Shown here piece by piece: positions 56,026 through 64,000 of a DNA stretch of 64,000 nt. The first letter of the stretch is position 1. The number at the start of each line of letters is the position of its first letter. Origin of the DNA: Latilactobacillus graminis DSM 20719 (GTDB lineage Bacteria; Bacillota; Bacilli; Lactobacillales; Lactobacillaceae); NCBI RefSeq assembly GCF_001436415.1, contig NZ_AYZB01000006.1, forward strand, positions 1 through 64,000, in the 5' to 3' direction. The notes beneath the pieces were generated by a model, which saw only the letters and a program-made list of their open reading frames with translations, ran no database searches and was not told the DNA's origin. The position numbers and the translations under genes were made by a program.

Positions 56026-57744
56026 TTATTTAACGGTTTTTTCAGTCTTCGCTTTATTATCTTTTCTTTGTCGCCGGTGATTTTGATTAATTTCCATAAT
56101 TACTGGTAGAATAACCGGACGCCGCTTGGTTTGTTCATACAAATAATGACTTAGATTTTCCCGAACATCTTGTTTTAAATGGCTCCAATCAAATTCTTTA
56201 TTATCTAAATTATTCTGGACGGCCTTTTTGATAATTTCAGCACTTTCAGTCATTAAATCTTTGCTGGTTTTTACATAAACAAAACCACGGGCCGTTACTT
56301 TAGGTTCAGCAATAATCTGTTTATTCTTGCGATCAATCGTCACTACTGCAATAAAAATTCCATCTTCAGACAATAATTTTCGATCACGCAGTACGATATT
56401 ACCAATATCACCGACACCACTTCCGTCAATCATCACATCAGTCGCATCAACTTGACCACCAACATGCATCTTACCCTTTTCGTAAGCAACAATATCGCCT
56501 TTTCCAACAATAAAAATATTTTTGTAATCCATCCCTGTTTCATGGGCAATATCTGCATGTGCTGCTAATTGACGATATTCACCTTGAACTGGCATCAAGA
56601 ATTGCGGCTGCATCAAGTTTAACATTAACTGCAAATCATTCTTGTTAGCATGTCCAGATGCATGTAACTCATCGCCAATTGTTTTTACCTCAGCCCCAGC
56701 TCGATAAATCATATCTTTTGTCTTGGCTAAAATGGTTTCCATTGCATGCGAAGGTGATGTTGTTAAGTAGACAAAATCGCCTTGCTCAATGTGAATCAAG
56801 CGATGATGGCTCGTAGCCATTTTTTGAAGTGCTTTAATCGGTTCGCCCATTCGCCCAGTTTCTAAGATAACTGTTTGCTCTGGTGCAAGGGTATTTAAGT
56901 CTTTAGGTTGCACTAAAATAGCATCATCCGGCAAGATAATCATGGATAATTTCATTGCCGTGCGTACAATTTTTTCTAAATCGTGGCCAGTTAGGACCAC
57001 TTTGCGCCCCGTCTTATATGCAGCATCAATGACTTGTTGAATTCGCATAATGTTCGAAGCCACCGAAGCGACAATAATCCGACCAGTTTGATATTTGAAA
57101 TTTTCCAAAATCGATTCAGCAATGTCGCGTTCATTAACCGTTGCAAATGGTGATTCGGCATTTGCAGAATCACTTAAAAGTGCTAAAACACCTTGCTTTC
57201 CAATTTCGGCTAACCGGGCATAGTCAGTTTGGTACATCGGCATCGCTGATTGATCGAATTTAAAGTCGCCAGTATACACAATTTGCCCTTCATCAGTCTT
57301 AACTACAATTCCTAATGAGCCTGGGATGGTATGCGTCGTTTTGAAAAAAGAAACAGTGGCCCGCTCAAAATCAATAGCAGTATTCGCATCGATTACATGG
57401 AAGTTTTGAAAATTACGTAGTTTAGGTTCGCTACTAACCGTGATCTTAGCCAATGCAATGGTTAATTCAGAACCGAAAACTGGCACATCATGTTCTTTTA
57501 AGAAATATGGAAGCGCACCAATCGCATCTGCGTGACCATGCGTTAAGAAAATCCCAGCAACACGGTCAGCATTCTCTGCTAAATAGGTCATATCTGGAAT
57601 CACAATGTCTATTCCTAACAACTCCGTTTCAGGGTATTTCAACCCGCAATCTAATACGTAAATTTCGTCGTCCACTTCGACAATGTTCAAATTCTTACCA
57701 TTTTCACGAACACCGCCAAGTGGCATAATTTTAATGTTACTCAT
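56026..57744 (-). CDS. rnjB: Ribonuclease J2-type metallo-beta-lactamase RNase
   Basis: A 572-residue beta-CASP RNase that, with RNase J1, matures and degrades RNA. Beta-lactamase fold with MPLGGVRENGKNL near the N-terminus, beta-CASP domain in the middle and a C-terminal domain after about residue 450. The metal motif reads HGHADAIG (about 69-76) where RNase J1 has HGHEDHIG: the last His is Ala. RNase J2 proteins often have degenerate metal sites, so this looks like J2. It lies after rpsO as in many lactobacilli. Confidence 0.88.
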   Translation of the reverse strand: MSNIKIMPLGGVRENGKNLNIVEVDDEIYVLDCGLKYPETELLGIDIVIPDMTYLAENADRVAGIFLTHGHADAIGALPYFLKEHDVPVFGSELTIALAKITVSSEPKLRNFQNFHVIDANTAIDFERATVSFFKTTHTIPGSLGIVVKTDEGQIVYTGDFKFDQSAMPMYQTDYARLAEIGKQGVLALLSDSANAESPFATVNERDIAESILENFKYQTGRIIVASVASNIMRIQQVIDAAYKTGRKVVLTGHDLEKIVRTAMKLSMIILPDDAILVQPKDLNTLAPEQTVILETGRMGEPIKALQKMATSHHRLIHIEQGDFVYLTTSPSHAMETILAKTKDMIYRAGAEVKTIGDELHASGHANKNDLQLMLNLMQPQFLMPVQGEYRQLAAHADIAHETGMDYKNIFIVGKGDIVAYEKGKMHVGGQVDATDVMIDGSGVGDIGNIVLRDRKLLSEDGIFIAVVTIDRKNKQIIAEPKVTARGFVYVKTSKDLMTESAEIIKKAVQNNLDNKEFDWSHLKQDVRENLSHYLYEQTKRRPVILPVIMEINQNHRRQRKDNKAKTEKTVK

Positions 57745-57901
57745 GCTTTCACCTCTAGTAATCTAAGGGTTAATCCCTCAAACCGTTTTATTTGTTTTAG
57801 TCGTTCTTTCATTTAAAACTCATCCGCCTTAAAGTCTATCTCATATTTTATCACAAATTAAACAAACAAACAGCTTTTGATTGCTAAAAGCAATTTGTCC
57901 A

Positions 57902-57936
57902 CAAAAAAAGTGGGCCCGCATAACGGACCCACTTTT
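57902..57936. terminator. Terminator of rpsO
   Basis: AAAAAAGTGGG / CCCACTTTT arms around a 10- to 12-base loop with extra GC pairing, just after the rpsO stop. Confidence 0.85.
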
Positions 57937-57946
57937 AAAAAATGAA

Positions 57947-58216
57947 TTAACGACGTAAGCCAAGGCTCTTAATTAATTCACGGTAACGTTGAACATCATT
58001 TTCACGTAAGTAACGTAATAAATTACGACGATGACCAATCTTCTTCATTTGACCAACATATGAATGGTGATCTTTCTTATGAACAGATAGATGTTCGTTT
58101 AATGCATTGATTTCTGCAGTTAAAACAGCGATTTGGACTTCTGCAGAACCTGTGTCGCCTTCGTGACGAGCAAATTGGTTAATAATTTCGTTCTTTTTCT
58201 CTTGTGAAATAGCCAT
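57947..58216 (-). CDS. rpsO: 30S ribosomal protein S15
   Basis: The 89-residue S15 protein that binds 16S rRNA early in 30S assembly: [50 protein letters not shown] and a KSLGLRR tail. A much longer frame runs through the leader, but the ATG after AGAAGGGTGG is standard. The upstream GC-rich leader may carry the self-regulatory S15 site. Confidence 0.97.
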   Translation of the reverse strand: MAISQEKKNEIINQFARHEGDTGSAEVQIAVLTAEINALNEHLSVHKKDHHSYVGQMKKIGHRRNLLRYLRENDVQRYRELIKSLGLRR

Positions 58217-58325
58217 GCTAATTTCCACCCTTCTGATATAATAGCCCAAAACAACGTGAAGCGTCGGGTGAACGTCGCTAAACAGAGTAAGAGGCCTGCA
58301 CAATAAGTACCCTTTAAGTTTACTA
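58217..58325 (-). promoter_or_regulatory. rpsO leader, possible S15 autoregulatory RNA
   Basis: About 110 nt of leader that is much more GC-rich than nearby gaps and can pair GCGACGT with ACGTTGT around a CCGACGC loop. S15 is known to bind and control its own mRNA in several bacteria with different structures. The exact motif could not be matched by eye, so it is a candidate only. Confidence 0.3.
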
Positions 58326-58352
58326 AATATTCGTCCCAAAAGCAAGATACAG

Positions 58353-58429
58353 TTTTATAATGTCACAGCAGTCAAGTTGAAATACTTTACAAGTTTTTAT
58401 TGCAATCACTCTTACTATTTTGGTATAAT
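58353..58429. promoter_or_regulatory. Divergent rpsO and rpsT promoters
   Basis: Plus strand: TTGCAA (58400-58405), an 18-bp spacer and an extended TATAAT (58424-58429) for rpsT. Minus strand: TATAAA (58353-58358) with a TTTCAA 17 bp further out for rpsO. The second is weaker. Confidence 0.6.
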
Positions 58430-58491
58430 AACGACTGTTGAAATTAAAATCTTTTTTATAAAGATAGTGAAACCTATCGGAGGTGAACAAC

Positions 58492-58746
58492 ATGCCACAA
58501 ATTAAATCTGCTATGAAACGTGTGAAAACAATTGAAAAAGCCAATAAACGTAACGCTTCTCAATTAAGCACAATGCGTTCAGCAATCAAAAAGTTCAAAG
58601 CTGCTAAAACAGCAGGTAACGAAGAAGCTGCAGACCTATTGAAAGTTGCTACACGCGCAATCGATATGGCCTCAACAAAAGGCTTAATCCATGCCAATAA
58701 AGCTGGCCGTGACAAGTCACGCTTAAACAAAATGATGGCTAAGTAA
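58492..58746 (+). CDS. rpsT: 30S ribosomal protein S20
   Basis: An 84-residue all-helical basic protein binding 16S r[23 protein letters not shown] at the start, [25 protein letters not shown] towards the end. The GTG upstream lies inside the GGAGGTG site, so ATG seven bases on is the start. Plus strand, divergent from rpsO, monocistronic with a strong terminator. Confidence 0.97.
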   Translation: MPQIKSAMKRVKTIEKANKRNASQLSTMRSAIKKFKAAKTAGNEEAADLLKVATRAIDMASTKGLIHANKAGRDKSRLNKMMAK

Positions 58747-58792
58747 TTTAACCACCAAAAAGAACACATAACTATTTGATTATGTGAAATGA

Positions 58793-58831
58793 GCCCCCGA
58801 TATTGGACTAAAATCCAATATCGGGGGTTTT
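58793..58831. terminator. Terminator of rpsT
   Basis: CCCCCGATATTGGA / TCCAATATCGGGGG arms with a 6-base loop, followed by TTTT on the plus strand. Confidence 0.9.
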
Positions 58832-59157
58832 ATATTGGCCAAATATTCCAAAATACTGGAATCAAAAGTTGTTCACGATTACCTATTGTCTACCACCTCA
58901 GTCCACTCAAACCAACACTTTCAATAGCAAGATTAGGTTCATGTTATGCAAGCTTAACGCTCTATCAAAAGAAACCGATATTTGTGAAACGAACGTTTCA
59001 CAAATATCGGTTTCGGTAAGTGATCATTATTTTTCAACAATTAAAGCCGAACCGAGCTCTAATTGCCCGCTTAAATACCAAAATTTTACAATTCAGATAG
59101 CTATTTAAAATTTCAACCAATATTAAGATTCACCTTAGTAATAGCCTTTTGGCTATC
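58832..59157. other. Gene-free gap between rpsT and holA
   Basis: About 326 bp without a supported gene. Overlapping plus-strand frames of 76 and 79 codons (58789-59019 and 58869-59108) lack ribosome binding sites, and both run through the palindrome. The gap holds a perfect 20-bp inverted repeat and a small ATAGCC / GGCTAT hairpin right after the holA stop (59141-59156). Confidence 0.6.
58971..59014. repeat. Perfect 20-bp inverted repeat
   Basis: Arms at 58971-58990 and 58995-59014 (GAAACCGATATTTGTGAAAC and its complement) around GAAC. No mismatch. On the minus strand the arm is followed by TTTTGATAG, so it may terminate the comEC-holA transcripts; on the plus strand there is no T-tract. 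Confidence 0.85.
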
Positions 59158-60186
59158 CTAAGCAATATCTTCCGCTGCGAACTGCAACATAAACAGCTCA
59201 AATAACAACCGTCCTTCACCTTGACCAGTCTTAATTTTCTCTTCAATTGCTTCTAACCCCAAATAAGCTTGGGTAAGCGCAGCTTTAGAAAATTGCCGAA
59301 TTTGTTGTAGCGCTAATTTAATTCGATATGGATGGATTTTTAAGACACCGGCTAAATCGCCCTGACTGTAACCTTTTTCAAATAATATTTTTACTTGTAA
59401 AAGTAACCGAAATTGTCCTAATAGAATCGCATTGATTTTGAGTGGTTCTTCCTTTTGTAATAGTAAACTACGATACATTTCTAACACAGGTCCAACTTTT
59501 CTTTGCAATACCAATGGAACAATCTCAAAAACATTATCTTCAAGGCTGGTTGAAACTAGTGCCTCAACAGCGTCTGCGGTGATAACGCGCGTTTTTTGCG
59601 CATACAACATCAACTTTGGTAACTCAGCCGTTATCTGACTGTAATCACCATTAGTCTTATTCAACAACAACTCCATTGCCGCCGGTTCAATCGTAACATC
59701 AGCAGACTGTAAAAACTCAGTAACCAACTTTGGTACTTGCCGCTCATTAATTTTCTGAACATCAATCAGAGTCGCGACTTTCTTAAGCAGCTTAACGATT
59801 TTTTTTCGTTCATCGAGTTTCGAATATGGCGCGAAAATAACAAGTGCAGTAGTTGATGGTGGCTGTTCCAGATAACCTTGGAACCCTTTTAAGTCATGGT
59901 CAAGTTTTGGTTTAGCTTTCTCACTTGTTAAAAAAACTGGATTTTGCATAAAAACGATTCTACGCTCCCCAAAAAAGGGGGCCGATTCTGCATCATCTAA
60001 AGCCTGTGCAACTTCGACCTGTGCTAAATCATAACTGGCGAAGTTCATTGTCATTTCTTCTGCTGAAAGAGTTGCTTTAAATAATGTTTGTACTTGTTCA
60101 ATTAATGCGGATTCCTGCCCCAATACAAGATAAATTGGGGCAAATGATTGTTGCTTAAGTGCTGTTTTAAGTTGCTCTGTCCTCAT
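59158..60186 (-). CDS. holA: DNA polymerase III delta subunit
   Basis: Clamp-loader subunit that opens the sliding clamp. The 342-residue protein matches the Firmicutes HolA/YqeN family: FAPIYLVLGQESALIEQVQTLF near the N-terminus (no functional Walker A), a clamp-binding hydrophobic stretch, and a C-terminal helical collar (about 210-340, with LLLQKEEPLKINAILLGQFR). The start codon abuts the comEC stop, so it is read from the same mRNA. The comEC-holA order is conserved in Bacilli. Confidence 0.93.
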   Translation of the reverse strand: MRTEQLKTALKQQSFAPIYLVLGQESALIEQVQTLFKATLSAEEMTMNFASYDLAQVEVAQALDDAESAPFFGERRIVFMQNPVFLTSEKAKPKLDHDLKGFQGYLEQPPSTTALVIFAPYSKLDERKKIVKLLKKVATLIDVQKINERQVPKLVTEFLQSADVTIEPAAMELLLNKTNGDYSQITAELPKLMLYAQKTRVITADAVEALVSTSLEDNVFEIVPLVLQRKVGPVLEMYRSLLLQKEEPLKINAILLGQFRLLLQVKILFEKGYSQGDLAGVLKIHPYRIKLALQQIRQFSKAALTQAYLGLEAIEEKIKTGQGEGRLLFELFMLQFAAEDIA

Positions 60187-62451
60187 TTAGTCACAATCCT
60201 TTAAAGTTGTTTTAATTGTTGTACGTAATCCCCAACCGTATTGCCATTCCAGCATCCCGCATTCCGCGGTATTCCAAAATGGAACGTTAGCCTGCTGTAA
60301 AGTTTGAATAGTTTGCGGATGCGGATGACCATAGCGATTATGGCGGCCCGCGGAAATCAAGGCCCCCTTTACATGCCAAGCTGCAATTGCTTGTGGCGCA
60401 CTCGCCGTTTGACTACCATGGTGCCCCACCTTTAAATAATCGACCCGTAATTGTGGGTAACGATGGGTAATGTCAATTTCGCCCACGCGTTCTAAATCCC
60501 CCGTAAATAACCAACTTGCATCACCAATTTGAGCCTGTAAAACTAATGAATCAGCATTTGTCCCTGTTCCAGCTATCACCGGTGCTAAAACATTAATTTG
60601 TTGCTGCCCTACAGTAAAGTGCTGACCGGCCAGATAAGGCTCAATGATGACTGTTTTCAGGTAAGGACGAACTTGTCGTTTAAATTGCTGGTTTTGGGGT
60701 AAGCCCGCCGCACAGATTAAGCGTTTGACCCGAATTCGTTGCATGATTTGACCCAAATCACCAATATGATCCGCATCCTGGTGCGACAACGCAATTGCAT
60801 CTAAGTGATCGATTCCACAACTATAGAGATAATTAATCGTTACTTTTTCGGCACGGCTAGTAATCACACGCCGCTGCCATTTTTTTTGCGGTAAGGAAAG
60901 TCGCCCCCCAGTATCAATCAATAAATTATGCCGGTTAAACGGCTGTTGAATGAGTAGGCTATCACCCTGGCCAATATCAAACATAATCACCCGTCCAACT
61001 GGATTAAAGTGAATAATGATAAAACTTAACATATACAAACTAACAATACTACTCCCAATCCATTTAACCCGCTGTTTATTAGTGGGCTCTGCCATTAGCC
61101 ATAGTGTACCTACCACAATCAAAAATAGTGGTACTAGTTGTATTTTGCCGAAGGTAACTGTGGCATGCGGCAAGCCTGCTATCCAAGCAAGTCCCTGATA
61201 GAGGTTATTAAGAAATCCCTCTCCTAATAAAACTAATGGATAACTAAAGGGCAGCAATAAAATAGCAACGATAACTAGCCCCAATGTTATTGGTAAAAAA
61301 ATGGGGGCTATCAAGCCATTGATTAAAATCGTCAACATATGCCAACGATAATTAAATCGTAAACAGACTGGCAAGCTCAACAACCCTAACCAAAAGGTGG
61401 TCGCAAAAGTACCATTACGCCATTGATAGATAAGAGCAAACGCCATCAGATAACTTAATAACCCACCCATACTTAATAATAAATAAGGTTGCCACAGTAA
61501 ATTAACTAATAATACCCAACTCCAACTATCTAAGCGCGACTGATGCAAATGACCCATTTCGCATACTAGCCTTAATAAAATTAACCCAATGGCACGAACG
61601 ATACTTGTACCGCCTCCTACAAACAGCGCATAGATAGGCAATAAACAACACAGACCGCCATTTACCCATTCTCGTGGCACTCGACAAAGAGTTGCTACTC
61701 GTCGAATGATTGTTACTAGATAGAAAACGTGAATCCCTGACAAACTCAATAAATGGATAATGCCTAGTTGCCCTAGAACGTTTTGATAAACCTTCCCATC
61801 CGTCTCACGGACACCTAACAATAAAGCCCCTGCGTGAAACCGTAAAGCTGGCGGTAGTCGGTGTAAATAAATAAGCCCCTTTTGCCGCCAATGATGCAAC
61901 GTGTCCAACCAACCCTGCGGCTGAATTTGCTTGATGATTGTGTTATCTGCCATCCGGGTCTGATAAAAGCACTGTTTCTGTTGCCCCATAAATTGAGCAT
62001 AATCGAATTCATGACGATTAGTCGCTCCTTCAATTCGTTCCAGCTCAATATCACCAATTAACAATAGCGGCCAGCTCTCTGTTTGCCAACGATGTTGCTC
62101 AATTTGGTTTTTGCAGCGGTAATAACCAATAATGAGCTGCCCGTCAGTTTGCCCTTGTGCGATTAACTGAATTTGATTTCCAGCAACCTTTATCGTATCT
62201 GGTTGAATTTTGTAAATCTGATTATGCGGTGTAACCGGTTGTATATAAGTACATCGTGCCAACCAACACCGCCATCCACCAAAACACATGACTAACAGAC
62301 TAACGATCAATATTAATGGTTGACGAAGCCGACACAGACGAATCAAACAGCCTAGAAAAAGACATCCAAAAAAGAACGGAGCTGATCCCAGGATTAATGC
62401 ATTTAAACTTGCTAAACAAATAACTGGATAACACCAGTTATTCTTAATCAC
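60187..62451 (-). CDS. comEC: DNA internalisation channel protein ComEC
   Basis: Membrane channel for single-stranded DNA uptake. The 754-residue protein has N-terminal helices (about 8-65), a soluble OB-like DUF4131 domain (about 75-185), the competence core with around eight helices (about 195-480: LLGVRETDGK, LLSLSGIHVFYLVTI) and a C-terminal metallo-beta-lactamase domain (about 490-740) with ALSHQDADHIGDL and VGHHGSQTASAP. Intact. The start is GTG, overlapping the comEB stop by four bases. Confidence 0.95.
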   Translation of the reverse strand: MIKNNWCYPVICLASLNALILGSAPFFFGCLFLGCLIRLCRLRQPLILIVSLLVMCFGGWRCWLARCTYIQPVTPHNQIYKIQPDTIKVAGNQIQLIAQGQTDGQLIIGYYRCKNQIEQHRWQTESWPLLLIGDIELERIEGATNRHEFDYAQFMGQQKQCFYQTRMADNTIIKQIQPQGWLDTLHHWRQKGLIYLHRLPPALRFHAGALLLGVRETDGKVYQNVLGQLGIIHLLSLSGIHVFYLVTIIRRVATLCRVPREWVNGGLCCLLPIYALFVGGGTSIVRAIGLILLRLVCEMGHLHQSRLDSWSWVLLVNLLWQPYLLLSMGGLLSYLMAFALIYQWRNGTFATTFWLGLLSLPVCLRFNYRWHMLTILINGLIAPIFLPITLGLVIVAILLLPFSYPLVLLGEGFLNNLYQGLAWIAGLPHATVTFGKIQLVPLFLIVVGTLWLMAEPTNKQRVKWIGSSIVSLYMLSFIIIHFNPVGRVIMFDIGQGDSLLIQQPFNRHNLLIDTGGRLSLPQKKWQRRVITSRAEKVTINYLYSCGIDHLDAIALSHQDADHIGDLGQIMQRIRVKRLICAAGLPQNQQFKRQVRPYLKTVIIEPYLAGQHFTVGQQQINVLAPVIAGTGTNADSLVLQAQIGDASWLFTGDLERVGEIDITHRYPQLRVDYLKVGHHGSQTASAPQAIAAWHVKGALISAGRHNRYGHPHPQTIQTLQQANVPFWNTAECGMLEWQYGWGLRTTIKTTLKDCD

Positions 62452-62936
62452 TCGGCAGTTTGTTCATTCTCCAAAAAGTTCACGAGGGTATTGGCATCAT
62501 CAGCCGTTAAATCAACTTGGTCCAATTCAATGCCGGATTTTTTAATTAGTTCGCAGGCATACGTATCATTACGGTAGTCCTTCTGATAGTGAATTTTGCT
62601 AATGCCAGCTTGAATAATTAATTTAGTACATTGTAGACATGGAAAATGAGTTACGTAAATTTCGGCTCCTTCTGTTTGAACACCAAATTTAGCACACTGC
62701 GTTAAAGCATTCATCTCAGCATGGATTGTCCGTAGACAATGCCCATCGCGCAATAAACATCCTACATCGATACAATGACTTTCATGCGCCACTGATCCGT
62801 TATAGCCACCAGCAATAATCCGCCGATTACGAACTACTAGGGCCCCAACAAATAATCTAGGGCACGTGCTGCGCATTGATAACAAGACCGATTGCAACAT
62901 GAAATATTGATTCCACGGCATTCTTTTTTCTGACAC
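62448..62936 (-). CDS. comEB: dCMP deaminase / ComEB
   Basis: Zinc-dependent deaminase, about 162 residues: TIHAEMNAL carries the zinc His and catalytic Glu (about residues 72-80), FPCLQCTK the two zinc Cys (about 100-107). Converts dCMP to dUMP. In Bacillus comEB is in the comE operon but is not required for transformation. The longest frame begins with TTG inside the GGGGGG stretch; GTG (VSEKRMPW) seven bases after it was used. Confidence 0.92.
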   Translation of the reverse strand: MSEKRMPWNQYFMLQSVLLSMRSTCPRLFVGALVVRNRRIIAGGYNGSVAHESHCIDVGCLLRDGHCLRTIHAEMNALTQCAKFGVQTEGAEIYVTHFPCLQCTKLIIQAGISKIHYQKDYRNDTYACELIKKSGIELDQVDLTADDANTLVNFLENEQTAE

Positions 62937-62997
62937 ACGAATTCCCCCCTTCAAAGTTAAGCTAGCTTTAGTATAGCAAAAAAATGCTCTTCACAAA

Positions 62998-63678
62998 CTA
63001 ATTAACACAAATTTGTGTCCGCAATTGTTCAAACGTTTTTGGTCCAATCCCACCAACTTTTTGTAAATCTTCAATTTGTTTAAACTGCCCTTGTTCATCC
63101 CGATACGTAATTATTTGTTCAGCTTTTTTTGGCCCAATCCCATTTAAAGTCTGTAATTGAGTCACATCTGCTTGATTCAGATTAATTTTGGTCGTAGTCG
63201 TATCCTGATCGGTTTCCTGCTCATGATCAGCATTATTAGCAATACTTGCTATGGTTGGCTTTTCGGCTATTTTGACAAGCTCTTGGGCGCTAACTGCTTC
63301 GCCATTAGTTGGCACATAGATGATTAATTGATCAACTAATGTTTGTGCTAAGTTTAGCTGACTAGTATCTGCCGCTTCTGTCACATCACCAGCTTGTTTA
63401 AGTACTTCGAATAGTCGTGTCTGCGAAACATGAATCGGATAAATCCCCGGATGGGCGACTGCCCCTTTTAAATCAACGAACCCTCCTTTGATAACCGGCT
63501 GAGTTTGTTTCACCGTCTTCGTCTTTTTCTTACTCGTTCGTGTCATTAACTGTTGATTAGCCACCAAAAACTGTCGTTGCCGCTTGTGCTGCCAACCTAT
63601 TCCACCTCCAAGTATGATGATCAATAAACATAGTACCCACCAGAACCGTCGATATCGTAGCCAATAATCACGCCACAT
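62998..63678 (-). CDS. comEA: Competence DNA receptor ComEA
   Basis: A 226-residue membrane-anchored DNA receptor: one N-terminal helix (about 13-29, FWWVLCLLIIILGGGIGW), an SLBB domain (about 65-125: FVDLKGAVAHPGIYPI) and a C-terminal tandem helix-hairpin-helix DNA-binding domain (about 165-226: INLNQADVTQLQTLNGIGPKK and VGGIGPKTFEQL). An Asp/Glu/Thr-rich linker joins them. It is the first gene of the comEA-comEB-comEC-holA unit. Confidence 0.95.
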   Translation of the reverse strand: MWRDYWLRYRRFWWVLCLLIIILGGGIGWQHKRQRQFLVANQQLMTRTSKKKTKTVKQTQPVIKGGFVDLKGAVAHPGIYPIHVSQTRLFEVLKQAGDVTEAADTSQLNLAQTLVDQLIIYVPTNGEAVSAQELVKIAEKPTIASIANNADHEQETDQDTTTTKINLNQADVTQLQTLNGIGPKKAEQIITYRDEQGQFKQIEDLQKVGGIGPKTFEQLRTQICVN

Positions 63679-63714
63679 TTTTAGTCACCTCCTTATTCAT
63701 AATTACCCCAAAAA

Positions 63715-63756
63715 CGCAAAAAAGATTTGCCGATTCTCATGAATCGTCAAATCTTT
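63715..63756 (-). terminator. Terminator of the protease gene
   Basis: AAAGATTTG(A/C)CGATTC / GAATCG(G)CAAATCTTT stem with six T on the minus strand. The stem begins within the stop codon of the upstream protease gene and separates it from comEA. Confidence 0.85.
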
Positions 63757-64000
63757 AATTCGTCATCAAATAATTCAGCGCATCATCCAATGTTTTTACC
63801 GGGACAATTTTCATCTTAGTCCCGATTTTTTTAGCAGCTGCCTTGGCAATTGCATAGTTATTCTGATAATGCGGTTCCACCTTTAAGATCGCTTTTGTGA
63901 CAGGATCATCAGGTGCAAAGAATACTTTAGCCCCTTCTCGACTAGCAATCAGGACCTTTTTATCAATCCCACCGATGGGGCCCACGTTACCGCCTGAATC
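63755..64000 (-). CDS. PDZ/S16 Lon-type membrane protease, C-terminal part (partial)
   Basis: The last 81 codons of a gene that starts beyond the window's right edge. It shows DSGGNVGPIGGIDKKVLIASREGAKVFF-type residues, the Lon S16 region with the catalytic Lys after GGID; the catalytic Ser motif must lie outside. This matches SepM/YlbL-type PDZ-S16 proteases, which in streptococci process competence peptide. The coaD-ylbL order upstream of comEA is common in Bacilli, but cannot be seen here. Confidence 0.8.
   Translation of the reverse strand, partial: DSGGNVGPIGGIDKKVLIASREGAKVFFAPDDPVTKAILKVEPHYQNNYAIAKAAAKKIGTKMKIVPVKTLDDALNYLMTN

Noticed and set aside
58323-58544. 73-codon minus-strand frame between rpsO and rpsT
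   Set aside because: It crosses both divergent promoters and runs into rpsT; no ribosome binding site.
58789-59108. Two overlapping plus-strand frames after rpsT
   Set aside because: They pass through the rpsT terminator or the 20-bp palindrome, have no ribosome binding site and show no family features.
62448-63678. Competence cluster as evidence of natural transformation in this strain
   Set aside because: The genes are intact, but comG, comF, regulators and dprA are outside the window, and lactobacilli often keep com genes without observed transformation.

Overview
The window is an ordinary, gene-dense stretch of a low-GC Gram-positive chromosome. Protein families, gene order and short AT-rich intergenic gaps point to a Lactobacillaceae member, most likely the Latilactobacillus sakei/curvatus group; the family is solid, the genus is inference. 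I find no rRNA, tRNA, CRISPR array, insertion sequence, prophage or integrative element. Nearly all genes lie on the minus strand, so replication probably runs with the minus-strand genes. I see no convincing undescribed multi-gene system. The most interesting unexplained material is in the non-coding DNA.

Layout, in window coordinates. 1-9900: TPR protein, HU, Der, S1 and Cmk, then a LysM membrane protein, RecQ-like helicase and YpbB, with a ferredoxin divergent and an FMN-riboswitch-controlled riboflavin importer (ribU) next to it. This is the cmk-ypbE-recS-ypbB-fer neighbourhood known from Bacillus. 9900-15450: chromosome-partition and recombination block rluB, scpB, scpA, ribT, xerD, a Fur-family regulator, cvfB and a DUF441 membrane protein. 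15450-22150: pyk, pfkA and dnaE, then a small divergent DUF2929 protein. 22150-26100: lipoprotein, YjeM-type amino acid transporter with a structured leader, DUF1836 regulator, L32. 26100-34450: clpB (CtsR box), LapA-like protein, SDR, RNase Z, OatA-type acyltransferase, Obg. 34590-39610: mupG-like gene divergent from the plus-strand fruR-fruK-fruA operon, the main plus-strand island. 39600-44000: marR, short UvrA-type protein and rarA in one overlapping operon. 44150-49500: YitT protein, uvrC, polar amino acid ABC transporter, 50-codon ORF. 49550-54800: MazG-like protein, ysxC, clpX, tig, tuf. 55000-58750: TPR protein, RNase J2, rpsO, divergent rpsT. 58830-64000: a gene-free 326-bp gap with a perfect 20-bp inverted repeat, then holA, comEC, comEB, comEA and the 3' end of a PDZ/S16 protease gene.

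How genes work together. Translation, GTPase and chaperone functions (S1, S15, S20, L32, EF-Tu, Der, Obg, YsxC, Tig, ClpX, ClpB) dominate. Fructose import and phosphorylation (FruA, FruK) feed the PfkA/Pyk glycolytic pair. ComEA, ComEC and ComEB form the late DNA-uptake cluster. UvrC, the UvrA-like ABC protein, RarA, RecQ, XerD and DnaE give the window a repair and replication bias. Starts were moved inward from the longest reading frame wherever a Shine-Dalgarno sequence clearly selects an internal codon. Residue positions are approximate, and all function calls rest on recognised motifs, not database searches.
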